Assembly (NCBI GenBank): GCA_026986135.1
Contig: JALSPD010000034.1
Location: 1-17,134, forward strand
DNA from: DHVE2 group archaeon
Lineage (GTDB): Archaea; Thermoplasmatota; Thermoplasmata; Thermoplasmatales; Aciduliprofundaceae
Direction: 5' to 3'
Length of the DNA stretch: 17,134 nucleotides
The notes beneath the pieces are model-generated. The model was not told the DNA's origin and ran no database searches. It was given only the letters and a program-made list of their open reading frames with translations. The position numbers were made by a program, and so were the translations under genes. This document shows positions 1 to 5,987 of the stretch, piece by piece (the first letter of the stretch is position 1; the number at the start of each line of letters is the position of its first letter).

Positions 1-105
1 ATACTTTTTGAGGACTTTGAGTATTTCCCCCTCCACTGTGGGTAAATCTACCTGTCTCTGATATCCATAGAATTTTGTACCGTCGTAGGCGAATTTTAAT
101 AGCAA
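1..105 (-). CDS. truA: tRNA pseudouridine synthase A, N-terminal fragment
   Basis: TruA isomerises uridine to pseudouridine in the tRNA anticodon stem-loop (positions 38-40 in characterised members). The 35 visible codons read MLLKFAYDGTKFYGYQRQ and then VDLPTVEGEIL. This is the characteristic TruA opening: a beta strand, Y-D-G-x-x-F/Y-x-G-x-Q-R-Q, and a downstream V-E-G-E. The catalytic aspartate lies beyond the window edge and cannot be checked. I chose the TTG at 105 because it is the first in-frame start after the upstream RAM gene's stop, with GGAGG at 113-117 seven bases before it. That Shine-Dalgarno sits inside the end of the RAM gene, and only two bases separate the RAM stop from this start, so the pair is probably cotranscribed and translationally coupled. 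The gene is too short here to be called by length alone; the motif makes the call. Confidence 0.88.
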   Translation of the reverse strand, partial: MLLKFAYDGTKFYGYQRQVDLPTVEGEILKVLKKY

Positions 106-107
106 AT

Positions 108-350
108 CTAAGCCTCCAGATTCACAACGGTAAGGGTTTTTGTGGCACGTACGCCGGGGATTCTCCTAATCTTCAGTACAACTCGGGGGACCTCGGAGGG
201 TGATGGAGTCACAACCTTTGCAATAACATCGTACTCTCCATTTACCCCATACACATCTTTTACCTCGGGAACCTTTTCAACCTCATGATACACCTGCTCT
301 ATGGTATCCCTCTCGCATTTTATCAAGACATACCCCATCCCTGTGCTCAT
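108..350 (-). CDS. stand-alone Lrp/AsnC-type ligand-binding (RAM) domain protein
   Basis: The protein is 80 residues and consists only of the alpha-beta RAM (AsnC_trans_reg) fold that normally follows a DNA-binding domain in Lrp/AsnC regulators. Family-like features are the opening strand GYVLIKCE, the helix with VEKVPEVKDVYGVNGEYDVIA, and the closing strand after IRRIPGVRATKTLTVV. The V-x-G-x-Y-D-V-I-A segment is the hallmark ligand/oligomer region. There is no helix-turn-helix, so it cannot bind DNA by the classical route. Stand-alone RAM proteins are known in archaea and are thought to form oligomers and bind amino acids, possibly with full-length partners. It lies between an FtsZ-like gene (47-bp gap, own TATA-like box) and truA (2-bp gap). 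Its link to tRNA modification is by position only. An alternative Met at residue 5 is possible, but ATG 350 suits the TATA spacing. Confidence 0.87.
   Translation of the reverse strand: MSTGMGYVLIKCERDTIEQVYHEVEKVPEVKDVYGVNGEYDVIAKVVTPSPSEVPRVVLKIRRIPGVRATKTLTVVNLEA
113..117 (-). promoter_or_regulatory. Shine-Dalgarno for truA
   Basis: GGAGG on the minus strand lies seven bases upstream of the TTG start at 105 and within the last codons of the preceding gene. It decides the unusual TTG start. Confidence 0.7.
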
Positions 351-372
351 GGTAAATCATCAGGCAACAAAG

Positions 373-380
373 AATATAAA
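373..380 (-). promoter_or_regulatory. TATA-like box for the RAM gene
   Basis: TTTATATT on the minus strand is centred about 26 bases upstream of the ATG at 350, the spacing expected for a leaderless archaeal transcript. It implies the RAM-truA pair can be transcribed separately from the FtsZ-like gene. Confidence 0.55.
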
Positions 381-397
381 TTTAACTCATGGTGGAA

Positions 398-1177
398 CTA
401 CCTGCTGAATATTACGCTTTTCACCTCTTCTCCGTATTCTTCTGTTTTGTAGAGATCCCAGTATTCAAAATCATACTCTCTGATGATAACTTTTATATCT
501 TCCCTTTCTAAGTTACCGCTGAAAAATGCGTATCTGGGTGTTCCCACATGCCAGGGGGAATCAAGAGCATCCTCAATGGATACCCTAATTCTTTCTCGTC
601 CAGATCCAAATCCTATGCCCACTCCAATGGTCCCTCTGAACTCTATCTTTCCCATGTTCCTTATAATCTGTCGTTCAAAGTCCTGCACTATATGCTTTAT
701 CACCACATAATGTACCTCCAGAGCCTCCTTCATGGTGAGGTTGGGGTAGTAGTCAATTAGTTTATCGTTTGGAAGATATATCACGGCATGATAGTTCTTA
801 TCAATATCATTTTTTGCTTTTCTGGCAATTTTTGTCCTTATTTCTGATTCAGCACTGAACGGCTCTGCAAATATCCCATACACGTTTGATTTCTTTCTAA
901 GTGCCTTTCCAATAAGTTTGGATATGTTTGTACCCACCACACCCCCCAGTCCCCCCAGAACAAGTATGTTTTCCCCAGATATATTCTGAAGCCATGGGTA
1001 TATCTCGTAAATCATTTTTCCGTGAACACTATCCGCCATAATGGCTTTTGAGCGATCAACAAGTATGTCTGATGAATGCTCATTTATCGTTATGCTTGGT
1101 GATTTTATGAATTTTCTAACAAATTGGAGGAACTTTGTACCCGCACCGCCGCATCCCACAACAACAAGAGGATACAC
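398..1177 (-). CDS. compact, divergent FtsZ/tubulin-superfamily GTPase homologue
   Basis: The 259-residue protein follows the FtsZ order but is much shorter than the usual core of more than 300 residues. Residues 6-14 (VVGCGGAGT) match the T1 nucleotide loop (GxGGAGxN). The glycine-rich LGGLGGVVGT near residues 73-82 corresponds to the T4 signature GGGTGTG. AEPFSAES corresponds to the T5 P-F-S-F-E-G segment, and IYLPNDKLIDYYP to the FtsZ I-P-N-D-K/R-L strand and helix. GVGIGFGSGRERIRVSIEDALDSPW matches the start of the C-terminal domain (M-G-I-G-x-A-x-G-x-x-R...A-x-x-S-P-L). The T7 region is shortened: the N-x-D-F-x-D catalytic loop seems reduced to Q-D-F-E-R, keeping one Asp at most. There is no C-terminal tail peptide. 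GTG at 1177 is the only start after an in-frame stop. It probably binds GTP; polymerisation and a role in division or shape are inference. Confidence 0.75.
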   Translation of the reverse strand: MYPLVVVGCGGAGTKFLQFVRKFIKSPSITINEHSSDILVDRSKAIMADSVHGKMIYEIYPWLQNISGENILVLGGLGGVVGTNISKLIGKALRKKSNVYGIFAEPFSAESEIRTKIARKAKNDIDKNYHAVIYLPNDKLIDYYPNLTMKEALEVHYVVIKHIVQDFERQIIRNMGKIEFRGTIGVGIGFGSGRERIRVSIEDALDSPWHVGTPRYAFFSGNLEREDIKVIIREYDFEYWDLYKTEEYGEEVKSVIFSR

Positions 1178-1195
1178 ATGCGCTTATGTAAATGA

Positions 1196-1205
1196 ATTAA
1201 TTAAA
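1196..1205 (-). promoter_or_regulatory. TATA-like box for the FtsZ-like gene
   Basis: TTTAATTAAT on the minus strand is centred about 23 bases upstream of the GTG start at 1177, fitting a leaderless transcript. Confidence 0.45.
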
Positions 1206-1240
1206 TGTTTTTGCCCAGAAAATTTTTAAATCATCGGCAC

Positions 1241-1248
1241 TATATATC
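1241..1248 (+). promoter_or_regulatory. TATA box for the alpha/beta hydrolase gene
   Basis: TATATATC is centred about 29 bases before ATG 1274. GAGGT at 1263-1267 lies six bases before the same ATG, so both signals support this start over more upstream in-frame codons. Confidence 0.5.
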
Positions 1249-1273
1249 CTTGGTGAGCGGCTTGAGGTACCCC

Positions 1274-2158
1274 ATGGAGTTCAATGGTAAACTTGTATTC
1301 TTCACAACAACGGATAGTATCAAAACAGTAGGTTTCCTTATGGATAATGATGCTGATGAAAAGGATGTGGTTGTATTTGTGCATGGGATGGGTGGCAGTT
1401 TTGCGAAGGATGGTATTCTCCGAGGAGCTAAGATGCTACTCCAGAGGAGAATATCTTTTTTCACATTCAACACAAGAGGTGCGGAAATTGTAAAGTCATT
1501 CAAGAATGCACGGGGAGATAAGTATTATATTATGGGCACTGCCTTTGAGCGATTTGAGGATTCGGCAAGGGATATCAAAGGGGCCCTTAATTATCTTGAA
1601 TCAATGGGGTATGAGAGGTTTCATCTCATGGGTCATAGTACTGGATGCCAGAAGATACTCTACTATGCCTGGAAGAGAAGGGATAGGCGGGTGAAGACCC
1701 TTATATTCCTATCGCCCTCAGAGGATTACCCGATATGGGCAGCCTATCTGGGAGAAGAGACAGATAAGGCCATAGAAATAGCACAAAACATGGTGGACCG
1801 CGGTAGGGGTGATGAGTTGCACTATTTTTTATACAGACGTACTGGTGAAATATGGAGTGCGTCAAGGTTTTTGAGTTTTATGGATAGAGATAGACCTGAG
1901 GCATCTCTTTTTAATTACGAGTCTGATCTACCAATACTTTCAAGAGTAAAGTTGCCCATGCTTTTCTTCTTCGGAGGTGCAGATACCACACTAATGCATG
2001 ATGTGGATTACTATCGGGATATAATTAAAAAGAGTTACAGGGGAGAAAAACTTGAAATTGTAAAGATTCCTCGCGGAGATCACAGTTTTCATGGGTATGA
2101 GGAGGCAGTTTTTGAAAAAACAGCAGAGTTCATAAAGATGTCGGATAAAAATGATTAA
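1274..2158 (+). CDS. alpha/beta hydrolase (DUF1749/dienelactone hydrolase-like)
   Basis: The 294-residue soluble hydrolase has all expected catalytic elements. The oxyanion-hole motif is HGMGG at residues 37-41. The nucleophile elbow is GHSTG with Ser122. The acid is probably Asp237 in GGADTT, and the catalytic base is His270 in RGDHSF. The H-S-T-G-C variant of the elbow recalls the DUF1749 group of alpha/beta hydrolases. It has no signal peptide or membrane segment, so it should act in the cytoplasm as an esterase, lipase or related enzyme; the substrate is not predictable. ATG 1274 is preferred because of a TATA box and a GAGGT motif just upstream. The frame is open back to ATG 1205, which would add 23 unconvincing residues inside the promoter region. 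It is transcribed divergently from the FtsZ-like gene. Confidence 0.85.
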   Translation: MEFNGKLVFFTTTDSIKTVGFLMDNDADEKDVVVFVHGMGGSFAKDGILRGAKMLLQRRISFFTFNTRGAEIVKSFKNARGDKYYIMGTAFERFEDSARDIKGALNYLESMGYERFHLMGHSTGCQKILYYAWKRRDRRVKTLIFLSPSEDYPIWAAYLGEETDKAIEIAQNMVDRGRGDELHYFLYRRTGEIWSASRFLSFMDRDRPEASLFNYESDLPILSRVKLPMLFFFGGADTTLMHDVDYYRDIIKKSYRGEKLEIVKIPRGDHSFHGYEEAVFEKTAEFIKMSDKND

Positions 2159-2348
2159 TCCAGATTTTTAAAAGCAGAAATAGAAAAAGGTATGAAGGTT
2201 GCGTAACATCGGAAGAACTCATAACATATTTGAACGTATATACCTACTATAGCGATGGAGATGGAATCCTATTTAAGGGATCCCGCGCCTTTCCGGGAAA
2301 CTTAGTGGAAAAGCTATGAGGTTGATTGAAAAATTGAAAATGGAATGA
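2159..2348 (+). other. 190-bp region with broken reading frames; possible decayed small gene
   Basis: No intact gene is visible. A TATA-like ATTTTTAAAAG (2164-2174) precedes ATG 2192 by about 23 bases, but that frame stops after four codons. From 2203 another frame stays open for 38 codons and reads like real protein (TSEELITYLNVYTYYSDGDG, then ILFKGSRAFPGNLVEKL). It stops at 2317-2319, overlapping ATG 2316, which reads MRLIEKLKME and stops just before the neighbouring gene's end. Three joined frames with a well-placed promoter suggest a small gene broken by indels. A small RNA (with the TCCCG/CGGGA inverted repeat at 2281-2298) or chance are alternatives. I do not recognise the family. Confidence 0.3.
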
Positions 2349-2858
2349 TTAAAGTCTCCCTTTTTCAATGTGGAAATCTATGAAATCGCAGTGATGGATT
2401 ATGACTGCCTCAGGAATCCTTGTGACAAATTCTCCCTCTTTGGAATGCGCCGCTATGATATGGGCGATTTCATAGGGTAATTCAAATTTTTCTGCCAGCA
2501 TTGCACCTCCTACAGGATGCCTTATTCTCTTTCCATACTCACTTTTTACTACCTTTCCATCCTTAAGCTCAAACTCCAGTAGTTTTGCAACATCGTGAAG
2601 AAGTCCTCCTGCTATAATGTAATCCATTCTCACATCTCCCCTTTCCCTGGCAACAGCCATGGCCATCCTGGTAACTGTTCTTGTATGGGTAATCAGGTCT
2701 CTTTTTGTTTCTATTAGCAAGGTAAACGGTATTTTCCTGAGATCAAAGTTCTCCCATCCTCCCTTCTTTATTGCATACTCCCATACCGCCTTAACTTTCT
2801 CTCTCAGTTCGCTATCCTCTATCTCGTTGATTTCTGGAAACAGCTCCTCTATTTTCAT
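2349..2858 (-). CDS. HD-domain metal-dependent phosphohydrolase
   Basis: The 169-residue protein carries the HD superfamily metal-binding set: His58 in THTRTV, His88-Asp89 in GGLLHDVAKL, later histidines at 114, 133 and 138 (RHPVGG and AHIIAAHS), and an HHCDF segment at 155-159. Such proteins hydrolyse phosphate esters, often nucleotides or cyclic dinucleotides, or act as small cytosolic phosphohydrolases. Several extra histidines suggest a bi-metal variant, but the substrate is unknown. The N-terminal 50 residues are helical and probably cover the site. It is divergent from the site-2 protease gene, and the two starts lie symmetrically around one AT-rich element. Its stop directly abuts the possible decayed gene to its left. 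Confidence 0.87.
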   Translation of the reverse strand: MKIEELFPEINEIEDSELREKVKAVWEYAIKKGGWENFDLRKIPFTLLIETKRDLITHTRTVTRMAMAVARERGDVRMDYIIAGGLLHDVAKLLEFELKDGKVVKSEYGKRIRHPVGGAMLAEKFELPYEIAHIIAAHSKEGEFVTRIPEAVIIHHCDFIDFHIEKGRL

Positions 2859-2880
2859 AGTGGGTGAATGGCGGAAACCA

Positions 2881-2893
2881 TTTTTAATGTTTA
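2881..2893. promoter_or_regulatory. shared TATA-like element between divergent genes
   Basis: TTTTTAATGTTTA lies about 25 bases from both start codons, ATG 2858 on the minus strand and ATG 2909 on the plus strand. Read on the minus strand it gives CATTAAAAA, on the plus strand TTTTTAATG. One element may set both leaderless transcripts. Confidence 0.45.
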
Positions 2894-2908
2894 TGCATTC
2901 CTCTCCGC

Positions 2909-4453
2909 ATGGATCTCATACTCACCTGGGTTATAGCTCTAGCTGTGGTGCTACTCTGGATAATTGGGGTTTATTTTCTATATAAGCGTGGTATTATTAA
3001 GAAGGAAGGCCACGTATCTCTTTTTGGACCTGCGGTAATGCTTAAAACCACCAGGGGTAAAACATGGATTGAAAAAGCGGGAAGGCATCGTATATGGGAA
3101 GCTTACGGATATCTTTCGGTTTTACTATCACTTACTCTAATGATCCTTGTTTTCATTTTGATGGTGTGGCAGGCGTATATGATAACATTTATTCCCCCAA
3201 GCAGAGCTCCCTCTCCTGTTGAGGCTCTTGGGATTCCAGGCATAAATCCCGTTATACCTGTGTGGTATGGAATCCTTGGACTTGTTGTGGCCATTGTTCT
3301 CCATGAACTTTCCCATGGGCTTCTTGTGGCTTATCACAGATTGAAAATAAGATCTCTGGGGATTCTCCTTTTTATTTTCCCTATAGGTGCATTTGTCGAG
3401 CCTGATGAGGAAGAACTTTCCAGAACCGATCGTTTTAATAGGATGCAGGTTTTTGCAGCAGGGCCAATCACAAATATACTTGTGGCCCTTGTTTCTCTGA
3501 TTATTTTTGCAGCCTCTGTTTCATCGGTGAGCCCTGCGGCTAATGGGGTTTATGTGAGTTCGGTGTATGGACCCAACATGCATGCATTGGAGATAGGGGA
3601 TATAATTGAGAGTGTGAACTCCACACCCATAAAAAGTATAGATGACCTTGTTAATATTTCTGCTCCTGTTCCTGGGGAAGAGATAAACCTTACAGTATAC
3701 CGCGGAGGAGAAATGACTGTAAGTGCTGTAAGCGGTGTTGTAGTAATGTCCGTTATTCGTGGTTATCCAGCTTATAAAGCAGGTATAAAGCCTGGTTGGA
3801 TATTTTACAGCATAAATGGAAGTGTGGTGAGAAATGAAAAGGATTTTATCAGCATTCTCAATAAAACAAGGGCCGGTGAAAGAATAAATATAACCATGCT
3901 TGATGAGAACCTGCAGAAGGTAAATATTGAGCTTGTGCTTGGAGATAAATACGAGTACTACAAAAAATACGCACCAGAATCAAACAGGGATTATTTCAAA
4001 GGCAAGGGTTTCATAGGGGTGAGCGCCTTTTACCTTGGTGTCTCCGTGGGAGAACCTGAAAAACTTAAGGAGATGATATCCAATCCGTACTCAGGTGCAA
4101 AAACCTGGTCAGATATGTTGCAGGCCAGCCTGACTCTAATAGCCCTCCCATTTGCAGGTTTGATGCCCTTTCCATCTCAATATGAGAACATGTTTATCGT
4201 GCCTTTTCCAGGATTCTGGATTTTTGTGAATGCGATTTACTGGATTTTCTGGTTGAATCTTATGCTTGGAATGACAAACTTGCTTCCTGCGGTACCTCTG
4301 GACGGAGGATATGTGTTCAGGGATGCCATACATTACCTTGCAACCAAATTAAAGGTGAAAGATCCAAATCAGACGAGTGCCAGAATATCATCATTCATGA
4401 GTTTCTTAATCCTATTCCTCATCCTCTGGCAGTTCCTCGGTCCCAGAGTATAG
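2909..4453 (+). CDS. site-2-type M50 intramembrane metalloprotease with two PDZ-like domains
   Basis: The 514-residue membrane protein contains the zinc site HELSH (His132, Glu133, His136) in a transmembrane helix, and the second M50 motif TNLLPAVPLDGG, with Asp465 as third zinc ligand. Hydrophobic segments lie near residues 1-25, 67-88, 115-137, 178-205 and several after residue 395. Between them sit two PDZ-like domains, roughly residues 210-275 (GVYVSSVYGPN...LEIGDIIESVN) and 275-345 (VIRGYPAYKAGIKPGWIFYSING), each with the typical G-D/W-I-I/F-x-S-I/V-N strand. PDZ domains in site-2 proteases control access of pre-cut membrane substrates. It should cleave transmembrane proteins, possibly to release regulators, but no obvious substrate gene is adjacent. 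The last 42 bp overlap the oppositely oriented small gene at 4412-4690. Confidence 0.93.
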   Translation: MDLILTWVIALAVVLLWIIGVYFLYKRGIIKKEGHVSLFGPAVMLKTTRGKTWIEKAGRHRIWEAYGYLSVLLSLTLMILVFILMVWQAYMITFIPPSRAPSPVEALGIPGINPVIPVWYGILGLVVAIVLHELSHGLLVAYHRLKIRSLGILLFIFPIGAFVEPDEEELSRTDRFNRMQVFAAGPITNILVALVSLIIFAASVSSVSPAANGVYVSSVYGPNMHALEIGDIIESVNSTPIKSIDDLVNISAPVPGEEINLTVYRGGEMTVSAVSGVVVMSVIRGYPAYKAGIKPGWIFYSINGSVVRNEKDFISILNKTRAGERINITMLDENLQKVNIELVLGDKYEYYKKYAPESNRDYFKGKGFIGVSAFYLGVSVGEPEKLKEMISNPYSGAKTWSDMLQASLTLIALPFAGLMPFPSQYENMFIVPFPGFWIFVNAIYWIFWLNLMLGMTNLLPAVPLDGGYVFRDAIHYLATKLKVKDPNQTSARISSFMSFLILFLILWQFLGPRV

Positions 4454-4690
4454 GAGGCTAAGCTGAATATTTCTCCCACTTCTGGGAAACATGGCTCTGT
4501 ATCTGGGATCTGAGGTTATCAGGTCATAGAATGTTACCACAGGTTTGGTTGTTTTCAAATCCCTCAATAATTTGGGGTGCACGGATGCAAAATTAACGCA
4601 AACTCCCCTGCACGGTTCAGGGGCTGAGACAAGAAGATAGCACATTCCCTTACGGTTATATATGCACATTGATGCCACTTTGCTTTTCAT
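4412..4690 (-). CDS. small Cys-containing protein of unknown function
   Basis: The 92-residue protein matches no family I recognise. Four cysteines lie in the first third (Cys9, Cys17, Cys27, Cys31; the last two as C-R-G-V-C) and could bind a metal or an Fe-S cluster, or form disulfides. The rest is a mixed alpha/beta sequence with KPVVTFYDLITSDPRYRAMF and an acidic end (EELPEDEE). There is no signal peptide. The start is supported by TTAATTAA centred 25 bases upstream, overlapping the MFS stop, so it may have its own promoter in addition to cotranscription with the MFS gene (20-bp gap). The final 42 bp are antisense to the end of the M50 protease gene. Whether it is genuinely expressed rests on this context and on non-random composition. 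Confidence 0.65.
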   Translation of the reverse strand: MKSKVASMCIYNRKGMCYLLVSAPEPCRGVCVNFASVHPKLLRDLKTTKPVVTFYDLITSDPRYRAMFPRSGRNIQLSLLYSGTEELPEDEE

Positions 4691-4710
4691 CAGGGGATAA
4701 TTGGCGGAGA

Positions 4711-4718
4711 TTAATTAA
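4711..4718 (-). promoter_or_regulatory. TATA-like box for the small Cys protein gene
   Basis: The palindrome TTAATTAA includes the MFS stop codon and is centred about 25 bases before ATG 4690. No Shine-Dalgarno is present in the 20-bp gap, so a leaderless transcript from here is likelier than pure read-through. Confidence 0.4.
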
Positions 4719-5910
4719 CCTTTCTCCCGTCTATGTAATGTATGTCATTTTCCACAAAAATCAGGACAGTAAGGCTTACAATCACGGGGGCTATTGCCAA
4801 CAGGATCATTTCTGGTATTCCGTACATTACAACTGTTATTGAGCCAATCAGAGGGCCTATTACCCATCCCATTGAGATGCCGCTGTTTAGAACACCCAGC
4901 GCAGTGGCTCTCTCCTCCCTGGTGCTCATCCTTGATACATAAGCGTTTATTGAGTTGAAATACGAGGCCCACTTTGCACCTGAGATTGCAGCCGTTAATA
5001 TTATCATGAAAGGGGTGGTTGAGATGTAATATAGAAGGTAGGTTAACGCATAAGCAACGAGGCCAAATAGAGTGACGGCTTTGCTGCCATATCTGTCAGC
5101 AAGGTATCCGAAAGGATATATAAAAAAAGAGGCAAACAGACCGTCAATTCCATAATAGTATCCAACAAAATCCTTTCCAAATCTTGCTTCAAGAAGTAGA
5201 GAAAGGTATGAGTAAACCATTCCCGAGGAGAGCATAAGGATAAATATTGAGATGGTGAATATCACAATGTTCCTGTTTCTTTTTATGAACTCTGCGGATT
5301 TCGTCCAGGAAAATACAGTTCTTCCAGGTCTATCGTACCGGTAGAGTGGTCTGAGATCCTCTATTTTTCTGGCCTCTTCTTTGAAGAATAAAATCATGAT
5401 TAATGCTATAAAAAATGGCACTGAGGATGCCAGAAAAACATGTCTGGTGCCATAATGGGATACTACAAATCCTCCTATAAAATTTCCGAGCATAAAGCCG
5501 ATGTTAGAGAACATATTAAATGTGCCAAAACCACGTCCAACATTGGTGGAAAGTTCGGATACAAGTGCACTTATTGCAGGTGTCTGGGATGATACAAAAA
5601 ATCCCTGAAATGTTCTGAGAATAAGTACGGAAATAGCGCTTCCCGAGATACCTATTAAAATAAAGAAGAACCCTGAGGAGAAGAGTCCAAGAAGAGCGTA
5701 GGGTTTTCTTTTTCCAGATGCATCAGATCTTCTTCCCCAGAAGTACTGACCAAATGAAGAAGTCAGGTTAAATAGAGTGGATAGAAGAGCTACGTAGAGA
5801 ATACTACCTCCAAGTAATTTTATGAGGTTTGGAAGGTACGGCCAGGCCATGCCCCAGCCCATATTAGCGAATAGAAAGGCCACGGACAAATATATGAGTT
5901 TTCTGTTCAA
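4711..5910 (-). CDS. major facilitator superfamily transporter
   Basis: With the start chosen here the protein is 399 residues, the standard size for a 12-helix MFS permease. It opens with a short N-terminus and a first helix ending in W-P-Y-L-P. MFS motif A follows helix 2 as GRRSDASGKR (Gly59, Asp63, Gly66, Arg68), and a repeat of the motif in the second half reads GYLADRYGSK, typical of the duplicated architecture. The charged loop around R-K-I-E-D-L-R-P is the central cytoplasmic linker. Substrate cannot be inferred; drug/metabolite efflux or sugar uptake are both possible. The frame is open to ATG 5985, and ATG 5961 is another option. I prefer TTG 5910 because a TATA-like AATAATTA at 5931-5938 sits 25 bases upstream and because the longer forms run into the divergent CPBP promoter. 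Start confidence is moderate; the function is secure. Confidence 0.88.
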   Translation of the reverse strand: MNRKLIYLSVAFLFANMGWGMAWPYLPNLIKLLGGSILYVALLSTLFNLTSSFGQYFWGRRSDASGKRKPYALLGLFSSGFFFILIGISGSAISVLILRTFQGFFVSSQTPAISALVSELSTNVGRGFGTFNMFSNIGFMLGNFIGGFVVSHYGTRHVFLASSVPFFIALIMILFFKEEARKIEDLRPLYRYDRPGRTVFSWTKSAEFIKRNRNIVIFTISIFILMLSSGMVYSYLSLLLEARFGKDFVGYYYGIDGLFASFFIYPFGYLADRYGSKAVTLFGLVAYALTYLLYYISTTPFMIILTAAISGAKWASYFNSINAYVSRMSTREERATALGVLNSGISMGWVIGPLIGSITVVMYGIPEMILLAIAPVIVSLTVLIFVENDIHYIDGRKVN

Positions 5911-5930
5911 CAACCCTGTATATCTTATGG

Positions 5931-5938
5931 AATAATTA
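5931..5938 (-). promoter_or_regulatory. TATA-like box for the MFS gene
   Basis: TAATTATT on the minus strand is centred about 25 bases upstream of TTG 5910. It is the main argument for the shorter form of the transporter. Confidence 0.4.
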
Positions 5939-5958
5939 ACCTTTCCAGTTACGAAAAG

Positions 5959-5966
5959 CATAAATG
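5959..5966 (+). promoter_or_regulatory. TATA-like box for the CPBP protease gene
   Basis: CATAAATG is centred about 26 bases upstream of ATG 5988, which supports that start over the in-frame ATG at 5964. Confidence 0.45.
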
Positions 5967-5987
5967 CACCAATTAGCATGCCCATCC

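Noticed and set aside
1205..1273. Upstream extension of the alpha/beta hydrolase to ATG 1205
   Set aside because: The added residues lie within the promoter region and do not look like hydrolase sequence. ATG 1274 has both TATA and GAGGT support.
5911..5985. Longer form of the MFS transporter starting at ATG 5985 or 5961
   Set aside because: These starts have no Shine-Dalgarno or well-spaced TATA box, and the longest form runs up to the start of the divergent CPBP gene. I kept the TTG 5910 form, but N-terminal data could reverse this.
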